Under the pieces are notes generated by a model, which saw only the letters and a list, made by a program, of their open reading frames with translations, had not been told where the DNA came from and did no database searches. Source: DASRTE01 sp035656095 (GTDB lineage Bacteria; Actinomycetota; Actinomycetes; Jiangellales; Jiangellaceae). From it: DNA of 10,400 bases. Each line of letters begins with the position of its first letter. The first letter of the stretch is position 1. Made by a program: the position numbers and the translations under genes. Shown here piece after piece: positions 1-7,151 of this stretch. The stretch lies in contig DASRTE010000182.1 of assembly GCA_035656095.1 (NCBI GenBank), forward strand, positions 1-10,400, given 5' to 3'.

Positions 1-1836
1 GGGCAGGCGGCTACGGAGCTCGTCGTCGGTGATCGCCTGCAGTTCTGTGCCGCTGATGGCGCCGGGACCGAGCCCGAGCGTCTCGCCGATCGCCTGCGCG
101 GTGACCGCGTGGTCGCCGGTGATCATGCGCACGTCGATCCCGGCCCCGAGTGCCGTCTCCACCGCCCCCTTCGCCTCCGCCCGCAGCGGGTCGATGATCC
201 CGACCATGCCGACGAAGCTGAGGTTCCGGGTGTAGCTCATCGGGTCCTGCGCGATGGCGTCCTCGTCGGAATCGTCGAGCACCCGCGCGGCGAAGGCCAG
301 AACCCGTAGGCCCTTCTCACCCATCTGCCTGTTCGCGGCTTCGATGCCGGGCCGTTCCTGCTCGATCGGGACCTGGGAGCCGCTCAGCGGCCCACCGGAC
401 TGGCTGCACCGCGCCAGCACGACGTCCGGGCCGCCCTTGACCAGCTCGATCAGGTGCTCGGTTCCGTCGACCTCGACGCGGTGGAAGGTCGCCATGAACT
501 TGTACTCGGAGTCGAAGGGCACCTCGGCCAGCCGCGGGTAGGCACGCCTGGTCTGGTCGGCGTCGACGCCGAGCTTCGCGGCGAGGACGACCAGTGCCGC
601 CTCGGTCGGGTCACCGACCACGGACCCGTCGTCGCTGACGGTGGCGTCACTGTCGAGCACCAGGCCGTAGGCGAGACGGGTGAAGTCCGGCACCGGCCGG
701 CCCGCGACCGACCGAATGGCCCCGGACTTGCGGTATCCCTCACCGTCGACGGTGAACCATGAGTCACCGGCATAGATAGTGGACACCATCATCTGGTTCA
801 TGGTCAGCGTGCCGGTCTTGTCCGTGTTGATAGCACTGGTGGCGCCCAGCGTCTCGACGTCGGTCAGGTTCTTGACCACGGCCTTCGCCTCGGCCAGCTG
901 CTTTGCGCCGTAGGAGAGCATGGCCTGGACGAACGTGGGGAGCCCGGTCGGGATGGCCGAGATCGCCATCGCGGTGCCCAGCAGCAGCACGTCGTCGATG
1001 GGCATGTCGCGGAACAACCCCACCACGACGATGAACGCGACGGCGGTCCAGGCGATGATTCCGAGTACCCGGGTCAGCGAGTCGAGTTCCTTCTGCAACG
1101 GGGATCGGGTTCGCTTGACCGAAGTGAGCATCGTCGCGATCTGACCCATTTGGGTCTGCATCCCGGTCGCGGTGACCACCAGGGTCCCGGTCCCGCGGGT
1201 GACCGACGTGTTCTGGAAGAGCATGTTGGCCCGGTCCCCGACCGCCACCTCCGGCCCCTCGAGCACGCCCGCGTCCTTGCTCACCGGCGCGCTCTCGCCG
1301 GTGAGCGCAGCCTCCTGGGTCTCCAGCGTTGCCGACGCGACGATCCGGCCGTCGGCCGGAACGATGTCACCGGCCTCGACCTGCACCACGTCGCCGGGCA
1401 CGACCTCGACCGCAGGAACCAGCGTCACTTCGCCGCCACGCAGCACGCGACTCTGCGGGACCTGCAGCTTCGCGAGTGCGTCCACGCTGGCCCGGGCCTT
1501 GAGTTCCTGGCGTGTGCCCAGCACGACGTTCAGCAACACCAGGACCGCGACGAGTACGCCGGTGGACACCTGCCCGATGACCAGGCTGACCACCGCGACT
1601 GCCACCAGCATGATGTTCATCGGGTCACGGAGCTGCCCGAGTGCGAGCGCGAACACGGACGGCGGCTTCTCGGCCGTGATCTGGTTCGGCCCGTGGCTGG
1701 CCAGGCGGGCCGCGGCCTCCTGCGTAGAGAGTCCCGACGTCACGTCGGTATTCACGTCGCCGACGACTTCGGCCGCGGGCCGCAGGTACGGAGGGGTCGC
1801 CTCGACGGCAGCGCCCGGCTGCTCGGTGACGCTCAC
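1..1836 (-). CDS. P-type cation-transporting ATPase, P2-like, N-terminal 612 residues (3' end outside window)
   Basis: Membrane pump that uses ATP to move a cation. Seen in the translation: a cytosolic N-terminal cation-ATPase domain (about 1-70), TM1-2 (about 73-108), an actuator domain with TGES at 179-182, TM3 (about 255-275), TM4 with PTGLP at 296-300, the phosphorylation motif DKTGTLT at 339-345 (Asp339), the nucleotide-binding domain with GDPTEAAL at 408-415 and KGGP at 468-471, and the hinge motif MITGDH at 571-576. The usual family length is about 850-1000 residues, so TM5 onward is beyond the window edge. The start is the GTG at 1836, preceded by AGGAGA seven bases upstream; it overlaps the arcC stop by 4 nt (GTGA), which suggests translational coupling. 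The architecture is that of P2-type pumps (Ca2+-ATPase and mycobacterial CtpF style), but the usual PEGLP Glu is Thr, so the ion cannot be assigned. The family call is very secure; the substrate is unknown. Confidence 0.95.
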   Translation of the reverse strand, partial: MSVTEQPGAAVEATPPYLRPAAEVVGDVNTDVTSGLSTQEAAARLASHGPNQITAEKPPSVFALALGQLRDPMNIMLVAVAVVSLVIGQVSTGVLVAVLVLLNVVLGTRQELKARASVDALAKLQVPQSRVLRGGEVTLVPAVEVVPGDVVQVEAGDIVPADGRIVASATLETQEAALTGESAPVSKDAGVLEGPEVAVGDRANMLFQNTSVTRGTGTLVVTATGMQTQMGQIATMLTSVKRTRSPLQKELDSLTRVLGIIAWTAVAFIVVVGLFRDMPIDDVLLLGTAMAISAIPTGLPTFVQAMLSYGAKQLAEAKAVVKNLTDVETLGATSAINTDKTGTLTMNQMMVSTIYAGDSWFTVDGEGYRKSGAIRSVAGRPVPDFTRLAYGLVLDSDATVSDDGSVVGDPTEAALVVLAAKLGVDADQTRRAYPRLAEVPFDSEYKFMATFHRVEVDGTEHLIELVKGGPDVVLARCSQSGGPLSGSQVPIEQERPGIEAANRQMGEKGLRVLAFAARVLDDSDEDAIAQDPMSYTRNLSFVGMVGIIDPLRAEAKGAVETALGAGIDVRMITGDHAVTAQAIGETLGLGPGAISGTELQAITDDELRSRLP

Positions 1837-2801
1837 TGCGGTTCTCCTGTCGTCGCTTGAGCCGACGGTCGCCGGACCTCAAGACCGGTCGCGTCCACGG
1901 TGACACGGGTTCCCGACGTACCGGCGAGGATTGCCGGGAGTTGGTCCAGAGCACCGATCACGCAGGGGTTGCGTGTTGCGGACGCGAACGCCGCAGCCGC
2001 CTCGACCTTGGGACCCATCGAGCCGGCTGCCATCCCCAGATCGCGAATGGCGTCCGGATGCGCGGCGGCGATCGCACGCTGTGCGGGGGTGCCCCAGTCG
2101 AGATACGCCGCGTCGACGTCGGTGGCGATGACCAGCAGATCCGCGTCCAGGCCCTCAGCGAGCACAGCGCTGGCCCGGTCCTTGTCGATGACCGCCTCAA
2201 CGCCGACCAGGGTCCGAGTGCCCTTGAGGTACATCGTCGGGATACCGCCACCGCCGGCACAGATGACTACGCAGCCCTTGGCAAGCAGCCACTCGACCGG
2301 GCGGGTCTCGAAGATCCGCTTCGGGATCGGCGACGGGACCACGCGACGCCACGCTTCGCCGTCCTTGCGAACCGTCCAGCCACGCTCGGCGGCCAGGCGG
2401 TGGGCTTCCTCGTCGGTGTAGACCGGACCGACGAACTTGGTGGGCACGGAGAACGCCGGGTCGTCGGGATCGACCTCGGTCATGGTGAGGACGGTGGCGA
2501 GCGGCTTCTCGAAGGGCAGCAGGTTTCCCAGCTCCTGCTCGATCAGATAACCGATCATCCCCTCGGTCTGGGCGCCGAGGACGTCGAACGGGTAGGCGGA
2601 AGCCTCCTCGTAGGCCGACGCCTGCAGGGCGAGCAGTCCCACCTGGGGACCGTTCCCGTGCGAGATGACCAGTTCGTGCTCCTCGGCCACGGGCGCCAGG
2701 GACTGGCAGGCGGTGGCGACGTTGGCGCGCTGCCGCTCCACGGTCATCGGCTCGCCCCGGCGCTGCAGGGCGTTGCCGCCAAGCGCCACCACGATCCTCA
2801 T
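1833..2801 (-). CDS. arcC: Carbamate kinase
   Basis: Last step of the arginine deiminase pathway: carbamoyl phosphate plus ADP gives ATP, CO2 and ammonia, in the cytoplasm. The 322-residue product fits the family's usual length of about 310-320. The amino-acid-kinase fold signatures are visible: MRIVVALGGNAL at the N-terminus, SHGNGPQVG (47-55), a conserved-type loop around PFDVLGAQTEGMIGY (71-85), the Gly-rich CAGGGGIP (181-188), VIDKDRAS (204-211), and GSMGPKVEAA (260-269) near the C-terminus. The ATG at 2801 was chosen because the family starts right at this beta strand and a GAGAGGGG ribosome-binding site lies just upstream; the longer reading frame upstream merely overlaps arcB. It lies 29 nt after arcB and its TGA stop (1835-1833) overlaps the ATPase start. 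It is the ATP-yielding step of the operon. Confidence 0.97.
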   Translation of the reverse strand: MRIVVALGGNALQRRGEPMTVERQRANVATACQSLAPVAEEHELVISHGNGPQVGLLALQASAYEEASAYPFDVLGAQTEGMIGYLIEQELGNLLPFEKPLATVLTMTEVDPDDPAFSVPTKFVGPVYTDEEAHRLAAERGWTVRKDGEAWRRVVPSPIPKRIFETRPVEWLLAKGCVVICAGGGGIPTMYLKGTRTLVGVEAVIDKDRASAVLAEGLDADLLVIATDVDAAYLDWGTPAQRAIAAAHPDAIRDLGMAAGSMGPKVEAAAAFASATRNPCVIGALDQLPAILAGTSGTRVTVDATGLEVRRPSAQATTGEPQ

Positions 2802-2830
2802 CGGGCCCCTCTCATCAGGGTGCGGGTTGC

Positions 2831-3838
2831 TCAAGCGCCGATGGTCGCGACCATGAGCGCCTTGATGGTGTGCAGCCGGTTCTCGGCCTGGTCGAACGCG
2901 ATGTTCGCCGCCGAGGAGAACACCTCGTCGGTGACCTCGAGGCCGCCCTCCAGGCCGGTGAGCTCGGCCACGTCGCTGCCGACCGTGGTGCGGGTGTCGT
3001 GGAAGGCCGGCAGGCAGTGCATGAACCTCGCGCGAGGGTTCTCCGTGCGGGCCATCGCGTCGGCGTTGACCTGGTACGGCTTGAGGTCGCTCACCCGGGC
3101 GGACCAGACATCCTTCGGCTCTCCCATCGAGACCCACACGTCGGTGTGGACGAAGTCGGCGCCACGCAGGCCCTCGGCCGGGTCGGCCGTGAGCGTGATG
3201 CGCGCTCCCGACTCCTCGGCGCGCTCCCGGGCGACGTCCTGCACAGCCTTGTCCGGCCACAGGTCCTCGGGGGCGCAGATCCGCACGTCGGAGCCCATGA
3301 TCGCCCCCATGACCAGCAGCGAGCGTCCCATGTTGAACCGGCCGTCCCCCAGGAAGCAGTACGTCACCTGGTGGAGCGGCCGTCCGTCGGAGTGCTCGGA
3401 CATGGTCAGGAAGTCGGCCAGCATCTGGGTCGGATGCCATTCGTCGGTGAGGCCGTTGTAGACCGGGACGTCCGAGCCCTCCGCGAGCTCCTCGACGGTG
3501 GCCTGCGCCTTCCCGCGGAACTCGATGGCGTCGAACATGCGCGACAGCACCCTGGCCGTGTCCGCGGCGGACTCCTTGTGCCCGATCTGGGACGAGCCGG
3601 GGTCCAGGTAGGTGACGTGTCCGCCCTGGTCATACACCGCGACCTCGAACGCGCAGCGGGTGCGGGTCGAGGTCTTCTCGAAGATGAGCGCGACGTTCTT
3701 TCCCCGCATCCGCGGGACCTCGGTACCGGCGTATTTGGACCGCTTCAGGTCCCGCGACAGGTCCAGCAGGAACTGGAGCTCGGACCGGCTGAAGTCGATC
3801 TCCTTGAGGAAGTCGCGATTGTGCAGGTTGACGCCCAT
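2831..3838 (-). CDS. arcB: Ornithine carbamoyltransferase, catabolic type
   Basis: In this operon it runs in the catabolic direction, splitting citrulline with phosphate to ornithine and carbamoyl phosphate; the protein is cytosolic. The 335-residue product carries the carbamoyl-phosphate site STRTR (57-61), HPTQ (135-138), the ornithine loop DVWVSMGE (233-240) and the catalytic HCLPAFHD (274-281), the form usual in OTCases. The second-domain loop reads GDGRFNMGRS (164-173) where many bacterial enzymes have GDARNNMGNS. The Asn expected to touch ornithine is kept and its neighbour is Phe, so I expect activity. The ATG at 3838 has GGTGAG five bases upstream. It follows arcA by 44 nt and precedes arcC by 29 nt. 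The catabolic role is inferred from the operon; sequence alone does not cleanly separate ArcB from anabolic ArgF. Confidence 0.96.
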   Translation of the reverse strand: MGVNLHNRDFLKEIDFSRSELQFLLDLSRDLKRSKYAGTEVPRMRGKNVALIFEKTSTRTRCAFEVAVYDQGGHVTYLDPGSSQIGHKESAADTARVLSRMFDAIEFRGKAQATVEELAEGSDVPVYNGLTDEWHPTQMLADFLTMSEHSDGRPLHQVTYCFLGDGRFNMGRSLLVMGAIMGSDVRICAPEDLWPDKAVQDVARERAEESGARITLTADPAEGLRGADFVHTDVWVSMGEPKDVWSARVSDLKPYQVNADAMARTENPRARFMHCLPAFHDTRTTVGSDVAELTGLEGGLEVTDEVFSSAANIAFDQAENRLHTIKALMVATIGA

Positions 3839-3882
3839 GAGGACTCACCGGCCTTTCCGTTGGTGTGGCGGGCGGCTGGTGG

Positions 3883-5112
3883 TCAGGTTACGGCGTCGCG
3901 TTCGATCGGGCACGACATGCAGCGGGGACCACCGCGGCCGCGGCCGAGCTCGCTGCCCGCGATGGTGACGACCTCGATGCCGTTCTTGCGTAGGAAGGTG
4001 TTGGTGGTGGTGTTGCGTTCGTAGCCAAAGATCACTCCAGGGGCGACAGCGAGGAAGTTGTTCCCGTCGTCCCACTGCTCGCGTTGCGCGCCGAGGATGT
4101 CGATCGGGGTGCGCAGTACGCGAAGCTGCTCCAGTCCGAGGGCTTCGGCTATCACAGCGAACAGGTCGGTGTTCTCGGTGACGCGATAGTCGCCGCCGCT
4201 GCCCACCGGGGTGAGGGTGAACGCGCGCAGTGTGTCGGGCAGGTACGGGTAGACGCTGAACGCGTCGCGGTCGATCATCGTCATCGCGGTGTCCAGGTGC
4301 ATGAACGCCCGGGTCTTGGGCAGTTCCACCGCAATCACCTTCGTGACCGAACCGTGCGCGAAGTACTGCCGAGCGAGAAACTCCACCCCCTGAGGTGTGG
4401 TGCGCTCGCCCATACCGATCATCACCGTGCCGTTGCCGATCACCAGGATGTCCCCGCCCTCGCAGTTGGCGGGGTCATGGAACTCGTTGTCGTTGCCGTA
4501 GTAGAAGTGCAACTCCGGGGCGGCGTCGCGGAACATCGGGTGATAGTTGAAGACCAGCCGGGAGTTGATTGTCTCCCGCTTGCGGGCCTGCTTGGACATG
4601 GGGTTGATCGTGAGCCCGTCGTACACCCACGCGGTGTTGTCGCGCTGGAACAGGTGGTTGGGCAGCGGAGTCAGCAAGAAGTCGTCCGGGTCGAGGTACT
4701 CGAGCAGCAGGCTGGACGGGTCGTCGAGAGTGAGGTCGCGCTTGAGCAACCCCCCGATCAGCGCCTCGGACAGCCGCTCCGCGGGCGCCTGCCCGACCAG
4801 TTCGTCCAGCGGCTTGTCCAGGGCCGGCCCGAACCGCGTGGCCGTGGTCAGCTCGTCCTGGACGAACTCCCGCGCCCCCGGCTGGTCGAGCGCCTGCGCG
4901 AGCAGGTCCGCGAACAGGTGCACCTTGACACCCTTGTCCCGCAGCTTCTGCGCGAACGCGTCGTGCTCTTCTCGGGCCCGCTGCGCCCACATGACATCGT
5001 CGAAGAGCAACTCGTCGACATTGTTCGGGGTCAGCCGGGTCAGCTCCAACCCCGGCCGGTGCACGATCACCTGCCGCAGCTGGCCGACCTCGGAGTCGAC
5101 ATGGAAGGACAT
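3883..5112 (-). CDS. arcA: Arginine deiminase
   Basis: Hydrolyses L-arginine to citrulline and ammonia, the committing step of the ADI pathway, in the cytoplasm. The 409-residue product matches the usual length (about 405-420). The guanidino-group-modifying (pentein) active site is complete: FQRDN with Asp158, CEGGD with Glu218, FMHLDTAMTM with His272 and Asp274, and the C-terminal GGPRCMSCPIERD with nucleophile Cys398. The N-terminal HVDSEVGQLRQVIVHRPG (4-21) is the family's typical opening. The ATG at 5112 is preceded by GAAAGG six bases upstream, and the gene begins 20 nt after the antiporter stop. FQRD replaces the common FTRD, a change outside the catalytic residues. The function is assigned with high confidence from both motifs and operon context. 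Confidence 0.98.
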   Translation of the reverse strand: MSFHVDSEVGQLRQVIVHRPGLELTRLTPNNVDELLFDDVMWAQRAREEHDAFAQKLRDKGVKVHLFADLLAQALDQPGAREFVQDELTTATRFGPALDKPLDELVGQAPAERLSEALIGGLLKRDLTLDDPSSLLLEYLDPDDFLLTPLPNHLFQRDNTAWVYDGLTINPMSKQARKRETINSRLVFNYHPMFRDAAPELHFYYGNDNEFHDPANCEGGDILVIGNGTVMIGMGERTTPQGVEFLARQYFAHGSVTKVIAVELPKTRAFMHLDTAMTMIDRDAFSVYPYLPDTLRAFTLTPVGSGGDYRVTENTDLFAVIAEALGLEQLRVLRTPIDILGAQREQWDDGNNFLAVAPGVIFGYERNTTTNTFLRKNGIEVVTIAGSELGRGRGGPRCMSCPIERDAVT

Positions 5113-5132
5113 GCTCGGCCTTTCTCAGGAGG

Positions 5133-6557
5133 CTAGGGACGGTACTCGGGCACCGGCGGCGGTTGTGTCATCCGGGCGCGCTGGGCCAGATAGACAGGGA
5201 TGCCCAGCAGGAAGGCCACGCCGGCGAACACGAACGGCAGGTACTCCCCCAATAGGGTTTCTTCTCCGGTATTGCGGGAGTACACGATGAACAGGACCGA
5301 GAACACCAGTGCCAGCACGGCGACAGTGACGTCGCGGGCGAACCTCGGCGTATGCACCGGTCGATTATCCTGTACCCGCCACTTGATCTGGGCCAGTGCG
5401 GAGAACGCGTACGGGATCGCCGCGGTGATCCCGGACATGAACACCAACGTGTTGAACACCGTGTATCCGGCCGTTCCCGCGTAGGACAACACCATGGCGA
5501 CGGAGGCGAGCACCGTGGACGCGACGATGCCGAACACCGGGACGCCGCGACGCGACAACCGCCCGAACTGGTCGGGGAACAGCCCATCCTTCGCCGCTGC
5601 GAGCGGCATCTCCGCGCAGATCATCGTCCAACCGTTCAACGCCCCGAACCCGGAGATCACCACCAGCGCTGCCATGACGTAGCCGGCCCAGGTACCGCCG
5701 AAGATGTCGTTGACGGCCGTCGAGAACGGCGCAGTCGACTCGCCCAGCCGCTCGCTCGGCACGATCCCGAACACCGCGGTCAGCGACAGCAGGTAAACCA
5801 CCGCGGTCGCCAGAGTCCCGAAGATGGTCGCCCGGGGCACGTTCCGGTCCGGATTCCGCACCTTGGCGGCGGCCACCGCGGCGGTCTCAACCCCCAGGTA
5901 CGAGAACAGGCACAACGCCATCGCCCCACCGATGGCCGACACCGTGCTCTCCCCGCTGATGTTCCATGGTTGGAAGTTGCCGGTGCTGATGAACAACAAC
6001 CCCACCGTCGACATGAACACCAGCGGCACGAACTTCAACACCGATGTCCATACCTGCACCGCGCCCATGTTCTTCACGCCGGTGAGGTTGATCGCCGCCG
6101 GGATCCACAGGCCGACCAGCGCGAGCAGGATCGAGATCAACTTCACCTTGTCGTCGTTGACGAACTCCTCGACGTAGAGCACCCACCCCACCACGATCGC
6201 CGCGTTCCCCGCCCACGCGGTGATCCAGTACAGCCACGCGTTCGAAAACCCCGCGAGGTTGCCGAATGCCGACCTTGCGTACGCATATGGGCCGCCGTCC
6301 GCCGGAAGCCGCCGGGACAACGAGGCGAACAACACCGCCAACGCCAGCGCACCCACCGTGGTCAGCGCCATGGCGAACAGGCTGATCGGCCCGTACGCCG
6401 CCAGCGAGCCGGGAAGATTGAAGATCCCGACCCCGATGATGCTCCCGACGATCAACGCGGTCGCCTGTGTCAGCCCAAGGCTTCCTCGCGGTTCGATTTC
6501 GCCCGATATTTGACTGGGCTCGCCCGATGCAGCGTCCTGCTGCGACGACTCACTCAT
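5133..6557 (-). CDS. APC-family amino acid antiporter, AdiC-like; probable arginine/ornithine exchanger
   Basis: Integral membrane transporter of the amino acid-polyamine-organocation superfamily, 474 residues with about 12 hydrophobic helices between residues 29 and 460. The helix-1 substrate motif is GSIIGVGIF (38-46). The helix 6 region GVETAAVAAAKVRNPDRNVP (222-241) closely resembles AdiC/CadB-type antiporters, and GALNGW (305-310) matches AdiC's helix 8 region. From memory of AdiC, Trp293 corresponds to Trp310 here, Glu208 to Glu224, and the gating Trp202 to Phe218. It is the first gene of the operon, 20 nt before arcA, in the place arcD holds in arcDABC. I infer electroneutral arginine/ornithine exchange from the context. 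Substrate specificity is not proven by sequence, and arginine/agmatine or another cationic pair remains possible. The ATG at 6557 has no strong Shine-Dalgarno, only AGAGG about 13 nt upstream. Confidence 0.92.
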   Translation of the reverse strand: MSESSQQDAASGEPSQISGEIEPRGSLGLTQATALIVGSIIGVGIFNLPGSLAAYGPISLFAMALTTVGALALAVLFASLSRRLPADGGPYAYARSAFGNLAGFSNAWLYWITAWAGNAAIVVGWVLYVEEFVNDDKVKLISILLALVGLWIPAAINLTGVKNMGAVQVWTSVLKFVPLVFMSTVGLLFISTGNFQPWNISGESTVSAIGGAMALCLFSYLGVETAAVAAAKVRNPDRNVPRATIFGTLATAVVYLLSLTAVFGIVPSERLGESTAPFSTAVNDIFGGTWAGYVMAALVVISGFGALNGWTMICAEMPLAAAKDGLFPDQFGRLSRRGVPVFGIVASTVLASVAMVLSYAGTAGYTVFNTLVFMSGITAAIPYAFSALAQIKWRVQDNRPVHTPRFARDVTVAVLALVFSVLFIVYSRNTGEETLLGEYLPFVFAGVAFLLGIPVYLAQRARMTQPPPVPEYRP

Positions 6558-6738
6558 GGCTTCACACTGCCTCTACGCCAGTACCGACATTTAGGGGCGT
6601 TGGTCCCCCTGTAGGCAGGCCCATCCGCCCTAGTTGTGGCTGGTGCCGACTGGATGGTCGCCCGCGCGTTGCTGCCTGTCAATATCTACCGGTCGAGCGC
6701 GCCGGATGCTGGCTTCGTAACGTCCAGCCGCTGGTCGA
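6558..6738. other. Intergenic control region of the arc operon
   Basis: No convincing coding sequence is present. Besides the palindrome at 6593-6610, the minus strand has a perfect TTGACA (6682-6677) followed, after 17 nt, by a poor GACCAT -10 (6659-6654). If used, it would start transcripts near 6646 and place the palindrome in the leader. Short GCTGG/CCAGC repeats at about 6706-6732 could form a hairpin after the upstream broken gene, but there is no T tract, so I do not call a terminator. Confidence 0.35.
6593..6610 (-). promoter_or_regulatory. DosR/DevR-like palindrome upstream of the arginine deiminase operon
   Basis: On the minus strand this reads AGGGGGACCAACGCCCCT, an imperfect inverted repeat with GGGGxC/GxCCCC arms. 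It fits the DosR/DevR pattern GGGACTTNNGNCCCT except that TT is CA. It ends 36 nt before the antiporter ATG. A weak -10-like TAGAGG lies at 6575-6570, which would centre the box near -38 and leave a very short leader. A second, poorer GGGC...GCC element lies just upstream (6612-6630). Hypoxic control would suit an arginine fermentation operon, but no DosR gene is in the window and binding is inferred. Confidence 0.4.
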
Positions 6739-7126
6739 TCAGAACGGTGCGTCGATCTCGTCCGGGGGCGTGGGATGAGTGGGCAGAATGGCGGCCCGAA
6801 GCGGGCCGGGCGAGCGCTGCCCGTAGGTGAGCAGGGCCACAATGGTGGCCGCGAAGGCAAGAGCTGCCACCACCCACGCAACACCTCCGGTACATGACCG
6901 CCTCGTCATCGTTGGCCGGCAGAAGGAAATACGGTTGGCTCGCCGGCGCCATCTCCTGGATGAAGTGCCGGATCCATTCATCCCGGTGACGTAGATGACC
7001 GACTCGCGCTGGACCTGGACCAGCCGTACGACTGTGCCGATGCCGAGGAACAGCACGAGAGGCAAGGACGACCAGTGGCAGCGGCCTGAACGGAGCCTGG
7101 TCGAGGCCGCCCCGCAAGGGGATCAT
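6739..7126 (-). pseudogene. Frameshifted gene for a small two-helix membrane protein of unknown function
   Basis: Read on the minus strand from the ATG at 7126, four successive segments in two alternating frames together resemble one protein of about 128 residues. They are MIPLRGGLDQAPFRPLPLVVLA; then LVLFLGIGTVVRLVQVQRES with VIYVTGM; then EWIRHFIQEMAPASQPYFLL with PANDDEAVMYRR; then GVAWVVAALAFAATIVALLT and a Pro-rich tail ending at TGA (6741-6739). Each segment has the very high G/C third positions of real genes here, while the alternative frames do not make sense. The frame changes fall near 7063, 6980 and 6885. The product would have an N-terminal helix, a soluble loop of about 50 residues and a second helix. 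It starts about 25 nt after the regulator stop, so it was probably cotranscribed with it. I do not recognise the family. Genuine decay and sequencing indels are equally possible. Confidence 0.4.
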
Positions 7127-7151
7127 GCTCTGGGGACGGTGGCGCCGAGGA

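Noticed and set aside
2802..3440. N-terminal extension of carbamate kinase over arcB
   Set aside because: The extension overlaps the arcB coding region in another frame, and the ATG at 2801 has a ribosome-binding site and the family's exact N-terminus.
1857..3461. Long plus-strand open frame opposite arcC and arcB (also 2870-4024, 4084-5136 and 5352-6614)
   Set aside because: These are antisense frames held open by high GC. The minus-strand genes carry complete family motifs and the antisense proteins are Arg/His/Gly-rich with no recognisable domain.
7109..7124. CCCC-GCAA-GGGG hairpin as a terminator after the regulator
   Set aside because: The stem is only four pairs, has no T tract, and lies inside the broken membrane-protein frame.
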